A stretch of DNA of 64,000 nucleotides from Pogonophryne albipinna (lineage: Eukaryota > Chordata > Actinopteri > Perciformes > Artedidraconidae): assembly GCA_028583405.1 (NCBI GenBank), contig CM053251.1, forward strand, positions 12,721,495-12,785,494. Reading direction: 5' to 3'. Shown here piece by piece: positions 27,301-40,882 of this stretch. A program made the position numbers and the translations under genes. The first letter of the stretch is position 1. Each line of letters begins with the position of its first letter. The notes beneath the pieces are model-generated. The model searched no databases. It saw nothing but the letters and a program-made list of their open reading frames with translations, and was not told where the DNA came from.

Positions 27301-30147
27301 AGGCAGACACAAGCTTTGTCAAAGGAAACTCACATTCATTCAGCCGGCTGTTGCACACAGCCTTGTATTTCATGTGAAGACATGTGGGCTGTCTCCTTCT
27401 ATCCATTTATTTTAATTATGTTTTAATTGCTTGCCGTCCTCTTTTAAATGCTTGCTTATTATTTCTATCGGGCTGATGTGAAAAATTGGCTGCGGACTGT
27501 GATTCTCTCCATTATCTTAACTGATGATAGATTTCTCTCCTTGGGTTTCCACTGTGTATGCATGGCGGACAAAAGAAAAACAGATGTCTTGAATGTTTGC
27601 CTATCGTTTTTCATTTCATTGGTGGATTTTTTTTGGGGTCTTGTTTCCAGAAAGACATACTGTTAATAGAGAGAGAAACCCTGAGGGAATATGCATAGTA
27701 CTTGTATTTTTCTAGGAAGAGGACCCAAAGGCACAACAAGATAAATAGCTTTTATTTAGTCAGTGGTCTTCTGGTGTATATTAAATGCTTGTGTTCATTA
27801 GATTTAGTGTAGGTGGTGACAGTTAGTCATAACTGCGAACATTTTCTTTTCTTTCAACATATTTGCCTTGAACATGATGATCATTATACGCAAATTGCTG
27901 GCCAAGACACAAGTAACCTCAATTCTCAAGCTTCGGCGGGGAGGGGGTTGTCATAGATAATTCCTTAGCACCATCTCAGAGGGGTTAACGATGCCTCACT
28001 TACCAATCATTTTCTGCTTGAGAACATCTGAGCCCCCCACAACCGCCCTCCCCTGTCCCCTGATGTAAGATCATGATAAGACTGTCAGTGCTTGTGTAGA
28101 GGATCTTTTTTTTAACACTTTACTTATTGGTCTCGCCTATCCCTACCTCCAACACCTTTGAGATGTGTCTGAATATGTGGCACGTCTAATGAGTGACACT
28201 GCTCCGTACGTTTCCATGCAGGAGGGTTGGCTAATTCTGTCTGCCAGAGCCATAATGTCCTGAACTGAGCAACACTGCTGAAAATCAGGAAGCTCCACGC
28301 TAATATGTGTTTATAAAGAATGTTCATTTAAAAAGATAAATGTACATATCATTCTCTCTAATTAAAAATAATGTAATCTTATGTACAGAAATGGGAAGGG
28401 TTTAAAATAAGGAAAGCCATTTATGTAATCTTGATAAACTCATCCTATCAGGTATATTGGAAAATGCATCCATCTGTCCAAGTCCCTCCCAACCTCTTTA
28501 AGCAGAAAGTCATGATTAAGTTAAAAGGCACCTCCCAGTTGGTGACACATTGAGTGGTCCACTGAAAGGGAATATTTGTCCTTGAGATCTTTTCGGCCAT
28601 ACCTGTAAAAAGGTTTTTCTTTTAGTCCGCTAATTTCTTCTTCTGTTGGTTTTTTATAGTCAGCGAGGCCAAGAAGTCGAGACTATCTGTGTGGTTAGCC
28701 TGCTTTTCTTCATTTATTTTACCAAACACCCAAGAGCTCGATTTTCATTGACAAGTGTTTCTACAGAAATGGTTAAAGTCTTCAGCTTGTGGTCCATCAG
28801 AGTTTGAATTTGTCAAACCCCTTTTTCATTTGATCAAGAAACCATGTCGGTGGTACTTCAGTGTTAGCCTCACAGGGCTAGTGCTATTGGTAGGCGTTTC
28901 AGTTATTTTCATCCGTCCTTCGTCTGTTTTTTTTTTAGCTTTTCCAGTTTAGTGGTATACGGCTTAATCTTAAATGGCAAAGAAAGTTGTCCCGAGCTTA
29001 AAAGAAATATAGTAGGAGTACAGAGCAGGAGTTTGTGGAGGATCTGGTTTCTGCGTCTGTTTTCTACGCTGCCATGTTGGATCCCTCCTGTGAAGAGCAT
29101 CTAAATGTTAATCGCCTAATCCCTTTATCTCAAGTCCAGAGCTATTCAGTGCAGAAATCCCACCAAACAAAACAGTTTTTGGGAAGATGAGCAGGGCTGT
29201 GTTCTCTACCAGCTTAAGGGAGAAAGGAGACATGTAACTCAGCAGGGAGACAGCCGATTGGGAGAAAGAACCCCGGGGTGGTGAGGGCAGGTCTGCATCC
29301 GAGAGGCCGGCAGGCTCTCGCCCCCTGGTGTCTGGAGGGGCTGAGTTGCTCAGCATGCCCAGCAGGCCAGAAGGGCAGGGGGATGTCCCCCCCATCAGTT
29401 TCCAATCTCCTCCTGTCAACCACTATTATGGTTACCCGTGGCCCCAGGCCTCATATTTGCAGAAGATAAATGGCTGAGGAAGAAGTCACAAGTCTCTGGA
29501 GGTTTGGTTTTCTGCCCAATATTAAACTGGTGGCAGTTCTGTAAGAAGACCTGAGAGTGTTAGCAGCCTTATTAGAAGTGTTGCAGGAGGGCTGGCAAGC
29601 ACCAATTCTGTCTTATCTGATCTGGTTCGGTGCCACTGGCATAGAAACAACTGGAAGATAAATATAACCACAAAAGCTATGAAAACCACCCACGTTTGAC
29701 TGATAAATTATAAGTTAGCTGTATGTATGTTCCCTTGGCACAGACTGTGCTGTACAACTGCTCGACCAAGGTGATCTCAAATGAAAAGAAACACTCTGCT
29801 GCTTGGTGCCGATCCGGTGGGCTTTTTTTTTTGTACCGATTATCCCACGACCAGGCTTCGGTCATGTAGAGAATACCTCATAGTGACTGAATTATTACTC
29901 AGTATGCTAATGTCAAAGCTTCCCATGTTTTGTGGGTTCTCATGTTGCCAAAAATATCCAAGCGATTAGTGGGGCCTGGAGAGCGATCAGAGCTGACTGC
30001 TGTGCAGCTCAAATTTAGGTTCATTATAAAATAATCAGGCTAGTAGACGAGTAGCTCTGAAGGAGCAGCATTCAGGCACTTGAAACATTAACTTGCATCT
30101 GTATAGCGACGGCTACTAAGTGACCGATCCTGTTTGCATTTGGATAC

Positions 30148-30168
30148 GTGTGTGTGTGTGTGTGTGTT

Positions 30169-30254
<86 letters not shown>
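30148..30254. repeat. (GT)n microsatellite
   Basis: About 107 bp of GT dinucleotides with two TTT interruptions near 30168 and 30180. A further short (TG)n lies near 30397-30418. It ends about 790 bp before the acceptor of the exon carrying the start codon. Confidence 0.98.
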
Positions 30255-30255
<1 letters not shown>

Positions 30256-31041
30256 ATTGGGGACATGCTAGATGGCAACAAGATGGAAATAAACAAGATG
30301 TACAATATATTTGTGTGTGTGCTGTCGACTGCATCAGTGCCACATCTTCAGCAGTGTGTCATTGGTTATATGTTTGTGCAGGCATGCATATTTGTGTTTG
30401 TGTGTGTGTGTGTGTGTGGCATTTCACATATGACACAACACATCCCTCCTCGGTGTTTGACTTTAGTAAGCAGCTTAACTGTCTGGTGTGTTCGTCCGTC
30501 TCTCTGGCTCTAACCTTTTGCAGCTTTTGCAGACAAAGGGCTGTTTTTGCCACCCCTTGATAAGGAAGGAGACAAAAGTAGCTCACAAAGCGACTGTGTT
30601 TCTAATGGCGTCCTATGAGAAAGTGTTGCCGGAGCGACAAGCTTTCTCCTGCGGGGAAACGGGAGTAAATGGTGAAGGTGGGACAGGGAAGATTGGGAGA
30701 ATGAGGCAGTGTAAACATTGTGTTGTAACACGTCCCAGGGATCTGAATAAGTGCAAATAGAACCAGGAACCCTGTCTGCTCTATTTCACGTCCTTGCCAT
30801 CATACACATTTTAGATTTTTTTTTTATATTTACCTGAAAACTTCTCCAAAATGCGTTTGTCTATTCATTTGAACAGCAGTCAGAAATGTTGTTTCAGGGG
30901 GATTGGATTTGATGTCTTGGAATGCAGACATGCAGAATCCAGAAACTAAATAAATAAATGTGGTACCTAAGGCTGTGATGATACTCATGATAACAGTCCA
31001 TTACTTCCACATTTATGTTCTCTCCTCTCTCTTTTTTCCAG

Positions 31042-31089
31042 ATGAGGAAGATGACTGGTGATGCTTCTCTGAGAACTACTGATCGTTGA
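31042..31089 (+). promoter_or_regulatory. Upstream ORF in adgrl2 leader
   Basis: ATG directly at the 5' edge of exon 2, 15 codons, stop TGA at 31087-31089; it ends 91 bases before the main start. A second tiny uORF (ATG CTT CTC TGA, 31061-31072) lies in another frame. uORFs often reduce translation of the main frame. Whether the first ATG has a favourable context depends on the upstream exon; with the candidate exon 1 the bases before it are CCACA, giving A at -3. Confidence 0.5.
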
Positions 31090-31256
31090 CATCGCTCCAG
31101 CTTTCAGCTTTTCCACTGCAACAAATTAAACCACTATTATTAGCAAAAAGGCTCCCTGGATCGTCTGCATACAGCGCACAATGGCCTCTGCACTGTGGAG
31201 GTGTCCGATGTTCCGCTGCCTCTTGTTTCTTCCCTTTTTGCTTCACTGTTCACAAG
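31042..31256 (+). CDS. adgrl2: adgrl2 exon 2: leader, start codon and signal peptide (coding from 31181)
   Basis: The acceptor is CTCTCTTTTTTCCAG (AG at 31040-31041) and the donor is CACAAG|GTGAGT (GT at 31257). Translation starts at 31181 in a good vertebrate context (CACAATGG, A at -3 and G at +4) and gives MASALWRCPMFRCLLFLP..., 25 codons plus one base. The hydrophobic run from about residue 10 to 22 is a secretion signal, with cleavage expected near residues 24-26. The split Gly26 codon (G|GG) joins exactly to the lectin exon to give [11 protein letters not shown], as in mammalian latrophilin-2, which confirms frame and junction. The leader part holds two short upstream ORFs (31042-31089 and 31061-31072). 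Confidence 0.9.
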
Positions 31257-32358
31257 GTGAGTAACCATGGAGTTGCGTGGCAAAAAGTGTTAATGGTATT
31301 CTGGTCAACCTCTTTCAAAAGCCACTTATTATTCAGCTATGAATGTGTGGTATTTATTAGCACAAGTCTTTTTGTATGTCATAATTATTCTCCCTCAGTG
31401 GCTTTACCCTTGAAGAGTGAAACATGTGTTTCAAACACTTTTACTGAACCCATTTTATTATTGCTTATTAATGGACACATTCACTGTCACATTGAATTCA
31501 CTTTCAGAACAACAGTCAAACGGTGTGTCAAAGACCTTCCCATTAATATCTGTTCATAGCTGCACCTTTTCTGCATAGTGAGCTATACAACAGAACGCTT
31601 AGAGGTATTCTGAGGTATTGTATTCCTTCTTTTTTTTTGCCTAAATCAAATCCTTCTGATGGTCGGGGTACCTGAAAGCATCAAAAGTGCAATACTTGAT
31701 TCAGTGCCAGACGCTGAAACTAGGAAAGTATGTGTCAGTGTTTTTAATTGTCTGCAATGACATCCCAAGGCTCTTTTTTGGTTCCTTCCCTCATTTTTGA
31801 TTAGTGCATTTGGCTGTAATTACAAGTATTGTCACAAATCACACCCGTCTGTTACATGCCCATCAAAACCACTGATGTTGGTATGTCTGCTTAATGATGA
31901 TCATTAGATTTTCCCCTCTTTCATTCCCATTGTACTGGGGAACAAAGTAACCCAAAATCACATGCTTGTGTGCCAAGCATTGATTACAGATAGATAGTAG
32001 AAGCACTGTATTTTTGGGGATTCCCATTCAATTTGAATGTATCCTTTTTTCTCTCTTTGGCTGTTTTCTTCTGATAGATGTCTCTTTCCATTTTATTTTA
32101 GGCTATGGTGTACAATGTATTAACAAAGACATATTGCAATAGAGCCTGCTATCCCAGCAGCTTTCCAGCAGAGATGCATTTTTTGTAGATAAGCAATTAT
32201 AGATAATATTGCTGAGGCATTTGAAGAATTGAATAGTCCTGTTGGATTTCTGAAAGAAGAATACTGCTTGGTATGCAGAACGCTCAGGTTTTGGGTTTCA
32301 CTTGATGCGAGGGCTCTCCGGTCTAAGAATGCATATTTGCCCATCCATCAATAAAGGA

Positions 32359-32587
<229 letters not shown>

Positions 32588-33049
32588 CCTCTGAAAACAA
32601 TATCTGATGCTATCAACATGCCACTCACTTCCAGTCTGTCCAGCCCTGAGGGCCTGCATCCTTATGATCTATGCTTCCATCATAGTGCCAGCAACAAAAC
32701 TCCACTTGATAATTACCTCTTGTCCCTCACCAGGAGAGAGTATAATCAGGTTATCGCTTTCACCCAAAACATTCCTCACGCTGAATGAAATGCTCAGCTC
32801 AAAGAAAGTGAGTTTTCCCTCTCTTAGTATTGACCTCAACGGCCAGTAGGAAGGATGAACCCCAGTTGGGCATATTCTGACAAACTTCAGTTAGCGACTT
32901 ATTACCCTTTTTATCGCAAGGTAAAATAATTAAAGTGATGAACTGACAGTTTAAATATCTATTGAATTTACACTGCAAACGTTTTTTAGGAAAACGTTCT
33001 TAAAAATGTTCTGACCACTACCTTCTTAGCATCAAACAGCATACAGACA

Positions 33050-33215
33050 AAATATATGACTTGCTGCTGAACACATTGGAGAATTTAGTATCTTAAGAGA
33101 CAATACCTCAGGAGTTGGTAGAGACCAAAACAGAGCTACAAAAATAATGAATATTTGCCTAACATTCAGCTGGTTGTCAGAAATAAGACACCAAATGCTA
33201 ATGTTGTTCTCCAAG
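33050..33215. repeat. Old dispersed repeat fragment
   Basis: AGACAATACCTCAGGAGTTGG then TAGAGACCAAAACAGAGCT and CACCAAATGCTAATGTTG. It fits a widespread fish interspersed repeat and is related to the copy broken by the MITE at 20198. Confidence 0.55.
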
Positions 33216-34385
33216 GGCAGCTTTGATATGGTGTAAAGGAAATAAATAGAAGAAACATTCACATTGTTATCACTGAGATGAATACAGTGAAAACACTAAT
33301 AAGAGATTGCACTCATGCTTTGCTTTCCCGGGAGTTTCTTGTGTGTGAAGTTATTTTGAATCCAGCAATGGCACGTCGGACCCTTCACCTGACGCATCAG
33401 ATGGTTTGTTACGCAGATCATTCTGAGAAGCTGTCATTGAGAAAAGGCAATTAAAAAAAAATACTTTGCAGGTTATAGGAGGAACCATCTGTCTATTACC
33501 TTCTAACATGGGCTACGTCAACCAATCAGATCGACGAAGCAATCCTTAGCTGTAGTCAATCGGGAATACAGAGTGAACATTTTCTCTATTGGGAAAATAC
33601 TCTCCAGTTGTGATAACTGATAATATCACTAACCTCTTCAGTAGCCGGCATTGTTTTTTTTAAACTCAGTGTCGGCTCATACCTGAAAATGTATTCCTTT
33701 TTTATATTATCAAAAATGGCTTTAAATTATCTAACTTTTTTACAATTCTTAATGACTCTATTTTAGTATTTTTAATTGGGTATAATGGAGCAGATAAAAA
33801 AATCACATGGACAATTCTCACCCTATATTTATATACTATTTGTAGGTCTACATTTTCTTTGGACTCCATTTTACTTCATCCTGGGGATGTTGCATAACAG
33901 ATATGGACGCTCCTGCTAAAGTAAAGTAGGGCATGCAGATATCAGATTTGTTTTAGATGCTTCAGACCGCCCAGTCTGCCATTATGAAAGAAGACTTCCA
34001 GATTCAAAGGGAGCAGCCACAAAGGTGGGGCATTTGCACAGCAACATATCTGCTGGGACTGAAAGAAAAGCTGTTATTTGAGTGTTTAAAGTAAAGAAAG
34101 CCAGGTTTGAGGGAGGATTAGGTTGCAAGTCTAGTGTCAACCCTTTAAGTTGCTTGATGTGTTTAAAAGCCAAAAGCAGAGAAGGCACTTTGGCCTTCAT
34201 ATCTAAATATTGCACAAAAGGGAAATGTAAAAGATTAAGTGGTTTGTGTTATATCTGCAGAGATGGGGATCAGAGAAGTCGGTGTTTGTTTAGTATGGAC
34301 AGAGAGAACGAATGAGGGACATTAATATTCCGTTTTTTAAATAATCAAGTCAGTAGAAATAAAAAATCTTGCATCAAGAAAAAAG

Positions 34386-34427
34386 GATAGATTCCTTTAA
34401 AACAAAGATAGATTCCTTTAAAACAAT
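34386..34427. repeat. 21-bp tandem duplication
   Basis: Two adjacent copies of GATAGATTCCTTTAAAACAA plus one base, differing only at the last base. Probably a replication slip. Confidence 0.9.
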
Positions 34428-37400
34428 CTGCTCTGTTTTGAATCTCCCCCCCAACGCTCTGGATAACACGCTGCACATTTCGCTCTAAGGGGGATAGTGA
34501 AATATTCCTCGGTTGAACATATACTTGTGTTGCTCCCCAAAAGGTTGTAAAGGTTAACAATACTTCTGAGCACAACATTTGTCTCAAGCAGTGCCATACA
34601 TTTAGCTGATGAAGGACCCTCCCTTGTGCCACACTGGCATTTCCAGTGGTGGGGTTGACTGAATGGAGAAGCCATTGTGCTCTAACTCCTCTCTGGCTCC
34701 GGGCCATACACATCCAGTCTGTCATCCATTGATATGCTTGGCTTGCCATTTTATAATTCATATTGAATGTCCATGCCAGGGTGATCATGAATTATCAGCT
34801 AAACCATGGGAGATTCACAGATGACTGGTCAATCTGTGAGGAAGAAAAAAAAATCTGATATATCCGTCTTGCATGAAAATTCTGCCCTACTGGAAATATT
34901 GCGGCCAAAAAGGCGTGGGTTCATCATCTGGATTGAATGGACTTTTTTGCACCCTTGGAGACAGATAAATGATCATATTTTGTCTCCTTTATTTTCAAAA
35001 CAGTTGTGTAAGCGTTTGCCACAAGCCTCGCAGTATGGAGCTTTTCAGTCAATGTACAGCGCACCAGATGTATTTCTGTAAAGCATTGTACAACAATGTG
35101 CTATTTTAACAGTAACCGAAGAACTGGAAAACGTTGTGCGAGAATATGAAACCGAAATGAGCCAAAGACGGATGAATTTCAAGGATCAGTATTTCACTCA
35201 GAGGAAATTAAATACAATATCACCCCTGCCTAGGGTCATCCTAGATTTATTGCAACAGCGATTTCCTGAGTTCGTTTTTTGTAAAGCCAAAGCAGCAAGA
35301 AATGTCTCCATCCAATATGTGAATGTTAGAGCAACACTCTTTTCCCTTTTAGATGAGAAGCTTGCTTTTTATTATGTGTTTGAACGTGATCGTAAAAACT
35401 GTTGTTGCATAGCCAGCTGATGAACAAACACTTTATTTATTCGACTAGGAGCAACAGTTTTCTGACAGTTTGATTTCATCTGTTAAGCACGCCTTAAATC
35501 TCTCTTGCTCGGAGCATCTTGGAGCCGTTCCATTCACACCCCTTATGGTAACAAGTTGTATAAACATTGGAGCAGATGCCTACCTCACTCTTTCCTTTCT
35601 TAAATGCTGTCCACAGTTTTTTTTCTCCAGGCAGCCTAATTCAAATAATAGATGAGTCCCGCTTACAACCACAAAGTAGTTTGCCTCAGAGTCTAAACTT
35701 TTGGATTTGCTCGGTGTAAGTCTGCTTCACAGGAGGGTTCAGCTGTCAAAACAACGTAATGCATTTAATCTTGAGTGGAAGCAGAAGGGTTTCGTATAGA
35801 ATAAAGGCTACTCTCAAGAAAGCTGTTGAGTCTTTTTCCTTTATTAGTGTGAGGGGAAGTTTTTGCCAACAATATAAATTCAGGTTTGGAACAAAGACAA
35901 AAGTATTTACGGAGGCAACAACAACCTGTTAGATTTCAGTGTGGTTCCATGTTTACCCCCATACTTTTAAATAGCTTGGAGGCATGTCAGAACTAATTTC
36001 ATTTGAAAAAAGGAAAATCACAAGAGCTTAACAAACATTTAAACACAAAAGGAGTCAGATAACATTTAACACAGAAGGGACACTGTGCTTAGGCAATCAA
36101 AGCAGATTTTTACTTTCACGAAATACCTGCGGCTGCAAATTTAGTTTTTCAGAACAGCCACTCCAGCAGTTTTATTCTGAAATTGTAGTGCATTTTAAGC
36201 ATTAATTTGTTAAAGACACCTTGAGTTTTGAGACACATTATGAGTGTAAAAAACACAAAAGCCATTAGAACAAAAAACCTTGCTATTACAAAAAGAAAAT
36301 GAGAAATTTCCTTAGTTATATTTACTCGGTGTGAACATTTAGAAAAAAATGATGCCCTACTCTTCCTGTCCTCCTTCCTCTGTATCAGAAATGTCATAAA
36401 AGCTCAGGTCTTACATTTGAGTTTTTACTGGTAATGATTTACACAGTAACAACTGGTGGTAAAACTAGTGTCGACAGTAGGGAAAGGATGGCGATCAATA
36501 ACATAAATTATGAGGGATTCCGTAAATGTGCTTCTGTGTGCCTTCTGTGACTCATGTGTGATTTTAGGGCTCTGATTAGATTCTCTGATGTTACTGTTCT
36601 TTAAACACAGAAGGAGAGGGACAAGTGTATGAATATAAGATGAAACTGTTTCCACGTTGGTTCACCAGTGGTTTTCCCTTTATTTCACTCGGTTTTCATG
36701 GCTTATGGTCATGTATGATTCACACCAGTGTAATAATGTGTGTTAAGTCTCTCTCTCGCTGTGTCTGTCGACTAGCTCTCGCTACAGGCCATGAATGCAG
36801 CTCTGTTGCTTTCACTGTATTAGTAATCTCCTCAGGCTAGAGGCTGTGCCATAGAGCATGACCACACACATTTTGTCCAGGAATTAAATGTCACCTAAGG
36901 GTGGGTCACCTGCAAACAAAAGCCAACCAGCCGATGTGCAGGTATGAACAGTCCAAGATAAGGAAGCCCTCTCCTGCCGTGCAGGAAATTGAGTAAGTAG
37001 GCAGCAAGAAAAAAGCCAGGGAATCGGCAAAGCACAAAGAAAGTTTTTGTATGCCTTGCACTATCGGTATTGACCCCCTCTTGTAGCGTATATCCCCAGT
37101 GAGTGCGTCGGCTACAATGGCCTCATCGAAGACCATGAGCAGGAAACTGTCTGTCATCAAGATCTCCCCATCTGTGCGTCTCTTATCAGTGCTCCTGTTT
37201 TCTGCTCGCATTGACCGGAATGCTGGTGGAAGGGAATGGGGCAAGGTCATCACGCTCAAGCCAATCAAAGTGGTCAGTGTTCCAGAGATAGCAGCGGGTT
37301 ATTGCCAAGGAATGTGCCTGGATGTTTTTTTTTCACTGACTTTCCTGGTAAATCTCAGAGAGCCTCCAAACAGAGCTGTGTCAAATCCCACAAAGGCTTC

Positions 37401-40075
37401 CCCTGTTGCACCATATGTACATTCACATGTGTGTGCATACACGGTTTGCTAGAAAAGTCTTTGTGTGCATGGGGGACTCTTGACGGGCCTCTTTGACCTG
37501 CAAAGCCAGGCTTACATGCCTTATGGAGACGGCCAAAGGCGTTTATTCAATAAAAAAGCATAACACTAAATCATCAAACCCACAGCCTGCTCTTGGTAAT
37601 GCTAGCTCGGCTACCACTGTTGCGTGACCCTCGCCTTGCAGATTGCAGCTGAGACCGTGAGAGTCACCCTAGTCTGTATGTATCGACTCTATTATCCTGA
37701 AACTAGAGCGCAACATTTATTTTACATTTCTGCGACCAGAAGTCCAGTCTTGTTGCAGCGTATGCAGCCTGGAAAAGCGGCTGCAGCAAGATAAGCATCG
37801 CGAGCAGGAGCTCAGGATGTGTCCTGGAGACTTTTCTGATAAGAATCATCCATTAATCTAAGGCAGCACAGACTCGGTCTTAAGTGCAATAAGTTGTATT
37901 TTATTTTGCATTTCCATGGGAAAAAGATAAAATCACAAAACATTCTTGTGTTGGGCTGTTCTTAAATTGCACTGCGCAACTTAATCTACATAAACACAAC
38001 TTCAGCTACGCACTTTGGCTGAAGTGGGTTTATTTGGAGACACTAAAGCACCAAAATGGATTTGCGCCCAGTGAAAGTGATAGCACCACTGCATTAAAAG
38101 CTACTTCAGGCTCTGCATGAAGATAAATACTGTTTCTCTTATCAGAATTGTCTGTTCATTATCACAGAGAGGCCCTGATCGTTGTTCCTTGTCATCCCTG
38201 TAGTCTGTGGCTCATTATTCATTTAATCCGTGTTCCAGTTGCAGCTTCTCCTGACACCATGTCTATGTGACGTACTCAGTAAGCCGCCTCGGCTCTGTAC
38301 GGGCAGAGCTGGGTGGAGGACGGTTGATTAGGATGGTGATGTGGGGAGACGCTGCCCCAGCAAACAAGAACAGAGACATGAGCATGTGATGGAGACAAAC
38401 CCACATCCTCCTCCTCCTCCTCTTTCCCCTCTCCATCCGCTCCCTGAGGGAGGCACCTGACTTATTCTGAGACATTTTCTTGAGCGGAAAATCCAGCAGG
38501 GGTTTAAGTGCAAGGGTAACATATGGGCTTTGAGGGGAGTTAAGCATCACTCAGGGTAGATCAAACCTGTGAAACTATACCCCTGATGCACTTAGCTGGG
38601 TTTCTTTAACTCACCTCTTTCTGAGTGTTTCATCAACTTCCCTGCAAAAAACAGATATGATAGATATTGAACATGCAATGAACTAATTCTGTCAGAGTGG
38701 ATCCCCCCTAGGTGCATATAGGTTTTTTTTATCTTCTAAGACGAACATTGTTTTTTTTTTTTTATGTTTAGCCTCTGTGACAGTTATTTGTTTTCTCAGT
38801 AGACTATACAATGTGTCGAATTATACTTTGCTTTTATCCGAGTGATGTGTCCATGGACCCAGACAAAAGACGACATTACATCTTGTAGCGTCTCTGCAAC
38901 TGAATTATTTTTGTCACTTGTCGGTGTTACTTATATTAAGCACTGAACCTTATTGCATTTAGAGGATTATATTAGTGATGTAATGATGCCCCCCTGTTTT
39001 CTGCTGGTTTTCTTTGATGTGTGCCCACAGGGTCAGGGATACTCCCACTAATCGAAAGGGGAAAACTTGATTCTCGAGGCCAAATTAAGACACAGTCATT
39101 ATAGCCCTCCACTTTTTTCGTTAGTTGTCACTCCCTCGGGAGAAATTCTTCATCTGGCGTCTTCTCTGCAGCTGAGCCGGCTGTTCTGTTGAACCAAAGT
39201 AATCCGCCGTGTCGACTGTGAATCAGTTTTGGCAAAAACTCAACATTTTCTGTGAGTTGTCGTAATTCCAGACATCAAAATAAAACATTCTGTGCATTTC
39301 AAATATTTCATGAACATCGACAGGTTGTTAGATACTTTATAAAGGGGTTTGCAAGGGTGTATTTCTCAACCTTGGTCTTACTCTCATAATTGGATATTTT
39401 GACGAATCTATTTTCGAGGCGCATTTTCATTTATACCCGCCACCTCTGTTCCAGAGATCCAGGGAATGTGACTCCGGTAACAGAACATAAAGTATATATT
39501 TAAAGCAGATTCATGTAAATCAAATTTTAATCGAAAGCTTCAGGAGAATTGTACAGCTACTCTAATATTAGTTTACATCTTGTATGCGTTTTTTGAATCT
39601 TTACAAGGAAGGTGAGAGGTTAGCGTGACCCATTAGTCCTAATGGTCACACTTATGAGAATAAGACCTAAGCGGAAAAATTGGTTTTGCCTTTAAATTAA
39701 TGCTGCTAACCTTAAAAAAGCATAACATTACACGCCTGCAGCTGGTGTGATAGGGTAAAGCTTTCTCTAAATAGTCCCACCTGAGGAGATAAGAGGCAAC
39801 CACAGGGTCTATCACGCTTGTCCTCAGCTATATAATAAATCCTCAATCTTAAAACCCTTCATCGAGACATGCGTCAAAATTGAGCTTGTGATTTAGACCT
39901 CCATCATTTTTTTCACAAAAAACATTCAGAACATGAATTAGAGAAAAGGCCATGGCAATGAATACAAATGGAAGCTTTGGAAAGTGAAGTGGCTACAGTG
40001 AATTCATGTATCACCAGAAGGAGAAAAGAGATATGACTCAGTGCGCTTCATCTCACCACAAATGGACTCCATCTA

Positions 40076-40882
40076 CACTGAACAAAAATATAAACGCAAC
40101 ACTTTTGTTTTTGCTCCCATTTTTCATGAGATGAACTCATGAACATTTTTTATATACACAAAATAACCATTTCTCTCAAATATTGTTCACAAATCTGAAA
40201 AAATCTGTGATAGTGAGCACTTCTCCTTTGCCGAGATAATCCATCCCACCTCACAGGTGAGGCATATCAAGATGCTGATTAGACAGCATGATTATTGCAC
40301 AGGTGTGCCTTAGACTGGCCACAATAAAAGGCCACTCTGAAACGTGCAGTTTTGCTTTATTGGGGGGGTCTGGGGGGGTCCGAAAACCAGTCAGTATCTG
40401 GTGTGAGGGGTAGGGTTAGGGTTAGGGTTAGGGTAATGTTGTGAATCGAGTGGCCCATGGTGGTGGTGGGGTTATGGTATGGGCAGGCGTATGTAATGAA
40501 CGACGAACACAGGCCACTCGATTCACAACATTACCCTAACCCTACCCCTACCCCTCACACCAGATACTGCCTGGTTTTCGGACCCCCCCAGACCCCCCCA
40601 ATAAAGCAAAAATGCACGTTTCAGAGTGGCCTTTTATTGTGGCCAGCCTAAGGCACACCTGTGCAATAATCATGCTGTCTAATCAGCATCTTGATATGCC
40701 ACACCTGTGAGGTGGGATGGATTATCTCGGCAAAGGAGAAGTGCTCACTATCACAGATTTTTGAACAATATTTGAGAGAAATGGTTATTTTGTGTATATA
40801 GAAAATGTTTTAGATCTTTGAGTTCATCTCATGAAAAATGGGAGCAAAAACAAAAGTGTTGCGTTTATATTTTTGTTCAGTG
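40076..40882. mobile_element. Tc1/mariner-type foldback element (nonautonomous) with telomere-like repeats
   Basis: Ends are CACTGAACAAAAATATAAAC and its reverse complement, flanked by TA on both sides (40074-40075, 40883-40884), as for Tc1/mariner insertions. The two arms (about 40076-40463 and 40512-40882) are near-perfect inverted copies, leaving a loop of about 50 bp. The loop translates as MVVVGLWYGQAYVMNDEHR, which I take as a scrap of the family's transposase; the rest of that gene is gone. Each arm carries G-rich runs (GGGGGGGTCTGGGGGGGTCC near 40363) and TTAGGG units (40411-40434; reverse complement near 40528-40550). The family is common in fish genomes; the Tc1/mariner assignment rests on my memory of its full-length relatives. 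Confidence 0.82.
40411..40434 (+). repeat. Interstitial telomere-like (TTAGGG) array inside the foldback element
   Basis: TAGGG followed by three TTAGGG units, then TAATG. The opposite arm has the same flanks but a shorter and imperfect version (CCCTAACCCTACCCCTACCCC, near 40533), six bases shorter. It lies within a transposon, so it is not evidence for a chromosome end. Confidence 0.9.

Noticed and set aside
35136..35420. 94-codon plus-strand frame
   Set aside because: No recognised domain and no exon-like borders; consistent with a chance frame in intron 2.
40411..40434. Chromosome end or fusion point suggested by TTAGGG
   Set aside because: The units lie inside both arms of a transposon and are only three to four copies long.
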